A DNA stretch of 64,000 nt, from NCBI RefSeq assembly GCF_900221005.1, contig NZ_OBQI01000002.1, forward strand, positions 802,575 through 866,574, written 5' to 3'. Origin of the DNA: Blastococcus aggregatus. GTDB taxonomy: Bacteria; Actinomycetota; Actinomycetes; Mycobacteriales; Geodermatophilaceae. How positions within the stretch are numbered: the first letter of the stretch is position 1; every line of letters begins with the position of its first letter. Below, one piece after another: positions 60,848 to 64,000 of this stretch. The notes below the pieces were generated by a model. It did not search any database. It had not been told where the DNA came from and worked only from the letters and a program-made list of their open reading frames with translations. Made by a program: the position numbers and the translations under genes.

Positions 60848-63800
60848 TCAGCGCGATATGCCCCGCCCCGGGGCGCGGTGCGGCGAGATGTATTGAAGAT
60901 CCTCGGGCCGCGGGCGGCGGACACCCGGTTCGGAGGCGGTCAGCAGCGGGGCGGCCGATCCGTGTGGGTTCGGGTCGGCGTCCTGGTGTGCACGCCAGGT
61001 GACCCGCTCCTGGGCGAGGCGGTCGACCGGCTGGGCGAGAAGAGCCGGCTCGGCCGTCAGACGCGCAACGCGGGCGCCGACGGCGGCCAGTTCTGCTCGG
61101 GCGGCGGTGATGGCCCGGTCGGTGTCGGACAGTCGCTCCGCCGGGTCGAGGGTTCGGGCGAGAGGTCCGAAGCGGGCGAGCCGGTCCTCGTGCTGACGGC
61201 GGGCGTCGGCCAGCGCGGCCCCGGCGTGCCGGTGGGTCTCCTGGGCGGTGGCTGCGGTCTCGCGCAACTGAGCGTGCTCCGGATGGGCGTGTTCGGCGTG
61301 GTGGCGGGCGTAGGAGTCGAAGGCAGTCCACAGCCGCGGTCGGTCGTCGGACCGGTCAGCCAGGCGCGCGAGCTGCTGCGGGTCGGTGGGCATGGCCGGC
61401 AGGTAGGGCCGCCAGGCGTCCGCCCAGTCGACCAGCTGCTCGCCGGCCCGGTTCACCGCCGCCCGCCGCAGCCGGAGCCGGCCGGGACCATCGAGCACGA
61501 CCTGCGCGGCGTCACGGGCGGCGTCACGCCCAGTGTCCCAGCTGCCGAGCAGCGTGTCGCGGATCCGGTCGGTCTCGGCGGTGACGACCGCGCCGCTGGC
61601 GTCGGCCCGCGCCGTCGCGTGGCGGGCGTCGATCCCTGTCTGCCGATACGCATCTGTGAGCGCGGCGGCCCGGTCGGCGTGGGCGGACTCGAGCGCGACG
61701 ATCTCGCGCAGCGCGTCCCGGCGCGGCAGGTCGTGGGCGAGCCGGTCGAGGCAGCGTTGCTCGGCCGTCCACGCAGAGTGCAGGTCGGCGAGCGTCTGCT
61801 CCAGCGGGCGGGGAGTGGCGTACCGGGCGGCCTCGGCGGCGGCGAGCTGGGCGGCGTGGGCGGGGCCGAGGTCTGCGCGGTCGCGGGCGAACACGGCGAT
61901 CCATTGTCCCCGCGCCTGGTCGGCGTCGGTGGCGACGAGGTGGGCGGTGTTCGCCGTTCGGCCGCGGGTCATCCCGACATAGCAGGAGGAGGCGCCGGTC
62001 CGCTCGCCGACCACCACGTGCGCGGCGGTGACGGTGTCGCCCTGCACGCCGTACGCGGTGGAGGCGTAGGCGAGCTCGACGTGCTCGGTGACGTAGTCCG
62101 CGGGCAGTACGCGGGTCCCTGGGCCGGCCGGGGTGACACCGCCGGACCCGTTCCCGGGGACGGTGCCGGTGGGGGTGACAGCAGGGGTGACGAGCAGCCC
62201 GCCGCGGCGGCCGACCGCGGTGACCACCCAGGTGTCGCGGTTGGCGACGTCGGGGTGACGGTCGTTGCGCCGGGTGGCGATCCGGTCCCCGGCGCCGATC
62301 CGCTCCCCGGCGCCGGTGACGGCCACCGTTCGGTCATCGACCCGGCCGGCGACGGCCAGCCGTTCCCGGATGGCGGTGTTGAGTTCGGCGGCCTGGTCGC
62401 GGGTGTCCACCACCACGGCCACCGGTCGGCCTGCGGCATAAGACTCGGCGGCGGTGGCGGCCAGCGCGTCGCGCAGCGCGGCGGCGTCGGGGAACAGCCG
62501 GATCTGGCCGCGGGCGAGGAGGGCGTCGAAGACGGCGCCGAGGTCCTCGCCGGTGCGCATGGCCAGGGTCAGCTCGGCGTAGCCGGTGTCGCGTGTTGTG
62601 CGGCCTTCCTCGTCGGTTCGGGTGAAGCGGTGCACGGAGTCGAGTGTCAGGTGCGCCCCGGGGTCGGCCTGGCCGATGGCGAGGTCTAGGACGCCGCCGC
62701 GGCCGACCGCGGACAGCTGGTGCCGGTCGCCGAGCAGCGCCACCCGGACCCGGCACTCGTCGGCGACGGTGAGCAGGGCGCGGGCGGTGTCCTGATCGAG
62801 CATCCCGGCCTCATCGACCAGCAGCAGGTCCCCGGGCCGTAGCTGTGCGGCCTCGTTCGGCCCGGCGTACACACGGCCGGTCGCCGGGTCGACCTGGCCG
62901 GCGGTGAGCCGGGTCCAACGCCCTTCGTCGTTCCAGCGCCAGCCGTGCTGGAAGGCCAGGGATGCCGCCGACCCGGCGGCCGTCCCCACCTCGCAGGCGG
63001 CCACCTTGGCTGCCTTGCGGGTGGGGGTGACCACCACGAGCCGGCGATGTTGTGCCTCGAGCAGGTCGCGGGTGGCGGACAGGGTGGTGGTCTTGCCCGC
63101 CCCGGCGGCGCCCTCGACCACCACCAGGGGCCGGTCGCCGGCGAGCGCGGCGACCGCCGCGGCTTGGCCGGCATCCAGCCGGCCGGCGGCGGCCACGCGC
63201 TCGACCGGCAGTGCCGGGACGGTGTCCGGCACGCCGCGCGCAGTGCGGGCGGCGAGCCGGGTGGTCAGGTCGGCTTCGACGTCGAGGACCGGCTGGGAGG
63301 TCCACGCGCGGATGTGCTCGGGCACCCCGTCGCGGTCCAGCAACGGCACGCACCGGTCCATCGCGCGGGCGGTGAGGTCTTCGGCCAGCTCGATGCGCAC
63401 CCCGGCGTCGGCGACGACGCCTGCGGCGGCGATCAGCCGCTCGGCCTCGCCCCGGATGTCGGCGGCGTTCCACGCCGACCGCCCGGCCGCGAGCCGGGCC
63501 AGCGCGCGCTGCACCAGTTCGTCTCGATCGAGGGCCCCGATCGGGGTGGGGGCCAGGTCGACCGGCTTTCCCGGGTCGCGGTAGCCGAGGGCGGACAGCT
63601 CGGCCCGCCAGCGTTCCTCCAGCCCGACCCCGGGCTGGGCAGTGATCTTGTCCGGGCGGCCGTCGGCCCACGCCCGGACGTCCCAGGCTCGGCGCAGCAC
63701 CGGCCCGGGGGATTCGCCGGGGTGCGCTGCGGTCCATTCCCGTTCGTAGCGGTCCACATTCCGGGCGATCTGGGCGTGCCGGGCGCTGAACGGACCCGTG

Positions 63801-64000
63801 TACTCGGCGAGCTCCAGTATTTCTCCCGTAGCGCCCTTCCGGTAGCCGTGCGCGGCGAAGGCGGCGTTCAATTCCGGGTCACACGCCATCGCGGCGTGCC
63901 CGATCCCGTTGATCGCGCCCAAGAAGTCGCGGACGCCGACGGTGTGCAAGCCGCGCCATTTCCCCGCGGCGAATACCCGGGACAGGAACTGCAGGTGCAG
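60848..64000 (-). CDS. traA: MobF/TraA-type conjugative relaxase-helicase (5' partial)
   Basis: At least 1050 residues; the frame is open to the window edge, so the N-terminal relaxase active site is not seen. The first visible part (LHLQFLSRVFAAGKWRG, then INGIGHAAMACDPELNAAF) is the end of a TrwC-type relaxase domain. Next is a RecD-like helicase with Walker A VVEGAAGAGKTTTLSA, Walker B LLVDEAGML, and late motif AYGVQGDTVTAAHVVVGE. The Ala/Arg/Glu-rich C-terminal 300 residues are probably helical. It would nick and unwind DNA for transfer. A TTG at 63949 is internal. Confidence 0.9.
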   Translation of the reverse strand: MHLQFLSRVFAAGKWRGLHTVGVRDFLGAINGIGHAAMACDPELNAAFAAHGYRKGATGEILELAEYTGPFSARHAQIARNVDRYEREWTAAHPGESPGPVLRRAWDVRAWADGRPDKITAQPGVGLEERWRAELSALGYRDPGKPVDLAPTPIGALDRDELVQRALARLAAGRSAWNAADIRGEAERLIAAAGVVADAGVRIELAEDLTARAMDRCVPLLDRDGVPEHIRAWTSQPVLDVEADLTTRLAARTARGVPDTVPALPVERVAAAGRLDAGQAAAVAALAGDRPLVVVEGAAGAGKTTTLSATRDLLEAQHRRLVVVTPTRKAAKVAACEVGTAAGSAASLAFQHGWRWNDEGRWTRLTAGQVDPATGRVYAGPNEAAQLRPGDLLLVDEAGMLDQDTARALLTVADECRVRVALLGDRHQLSAVGRGGVLDLAIGQADPGAHLTLDSVHRFTRTDEEGRTTRDTGYAELTLAMRTGEDLGAVFDALLARGQIRLFPDAAALRDALAATAAESYAAGRPVAVVVDTRDQAAELNTAIRERLAVAGRVDDRTVAVTGAGERIGAGDRIATRRNDRHPDVANRDTWVVTAVGRRGGLLVTPAVTPTGTVPGNGSGGVTPAGPGTRVLPADYVTEHVELAYASTAYGVQGDTVTAAHVVVGERTGASSCYVGMTRGRTANTAHLVATDADQARGQWIAVFARDRADLGPAHAAQLAAAEAARYATPRPLEQTLADLHSAWTAEQRCLDRLAHDLPRRDALREIVALESAHADRAAALTDAYRQTGIDARHATARADASGAVVTAETDRIRDTLLGSWDTGRDAARDAAQVVLDGPGRLRLRRAAVNRAGEQLVDWADAWRPYLPAMPTDPQQLARLADRSDDRPRLWTAFDSYARHHAEHAHPEHAQLRETAATAQETHRHAGAALADARRQHEDRLARFGPLARTLDPAERLSDTDRAITAARAELAAVGARVARLTAEPALLAQPVDRLAQERVTWRAHQDADPNPHGSAAPLLTASEPGVRRPRPEDLQYISPHRAPGRGISR

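Larger units (their letters stand above)
60544..64000. mobile_element. Integrated conjugative/mobilizable element (left end)
   Basis: Begins at the tRNA-Lys fragment and contains a large MobF/TraA-type relaxase-helicase gene; it runs off the window. No integrase is visible at this end. GC content stays high, so the donor is likely another actinobacterium. Confidence 0.65.

Noticed and set aside
60593..62689. A 698-codon plus-strand frame in the mobile element
   Set aside because: Gly/Val-rich shadow of the relaxase gene on the other strand, which has clear helicase motifs.

Overview
High-GC actinobacterial chromosome, most like Geodermatophilaceae or a near relative. The grounds are a GC content above 70%, many GTG starts and GTGA/ATGA overlaps, mycothiol synthase (mshD), an LmeA-type lipid-binding protein, actinobacterial DUF families and frequent TANNNT -10 boxes placed 6-7 bases before start codons (leaderless-type promoters). 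Family and genus assignment is inference; nothing in the window is a species marker.

Layout. 1-1067: end of a PAS/PP2C phosphatase. 1129-6742: a block whose order resembles M. tuberculosis Rv0814c-Rv0819 (sseC, cysA2, DUF4395, thioredoxin, lmeA, GlnR-like regulator, mshD), with a 24-codon cysteine-containing leader peptide in front of DUF4395-cysA2-sseC. 6744-9838: an ArsR/flavoprotein/MFS detoxification module. 9866-18921: two complete divergent phosphate ABC operons (pstSCAB twice) around an atypical winged-helix regulator, each behind an 11-bp-repeat PHO box. 19021-28649: an LCP-like envelope protein with degenerate active site, a 14-residue-repeat protein, an arylsulfatase with a disrupted N-terminus, small DUF proteins, a siderophore-interacting reductase and a PhoPR-like two-component system. 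28672-32744: thioesterase, then cysQ, cysD and cysN (sulfate activation), with a small antisense membrane gene between cysD and cysN. 32838-38002: small acidic protein, anti-sigma-type ATPase, a palindrome-rich promoter with an HTH protein, and hrpA. 38196-49266: MarR plus drug exporter, two acyl-CoA dehydrogenases, another exporter, YihY, and a PHA synthase/depolymerase pair. 49276-53626: osmolyte-binding lipoprotein and a coupled PAP2-kinase / lipoprotein / LPG-synthase-like operon. 53636-59706: hypothetical protein, GGDEF-EAL enzyme, and an XRE/DUF2975/FAD-oxidoreductase operon. 59907-60493: coupled small ORF plus HTH protein.

60502-64000: a 3' fragment of tRNA-Lys(TTT) marks the probable edge of an integrated conjugative element that carries a MobF/TraA-type relaxase-helicase running off the end of the window.

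Shared themes are phosphate uptake (two pst operons), sulfur handling (cysA2/sseC with leader, arylsulfatase, cysQDN), envelope and lipid functions, and carbon storage. The most noteworthy signals are regulatory: the cysteine leader with mutually exclusive hairpins, two PHO boxes of identical geometry, a nested palindrome promoter, and coupled micro-ORFs.
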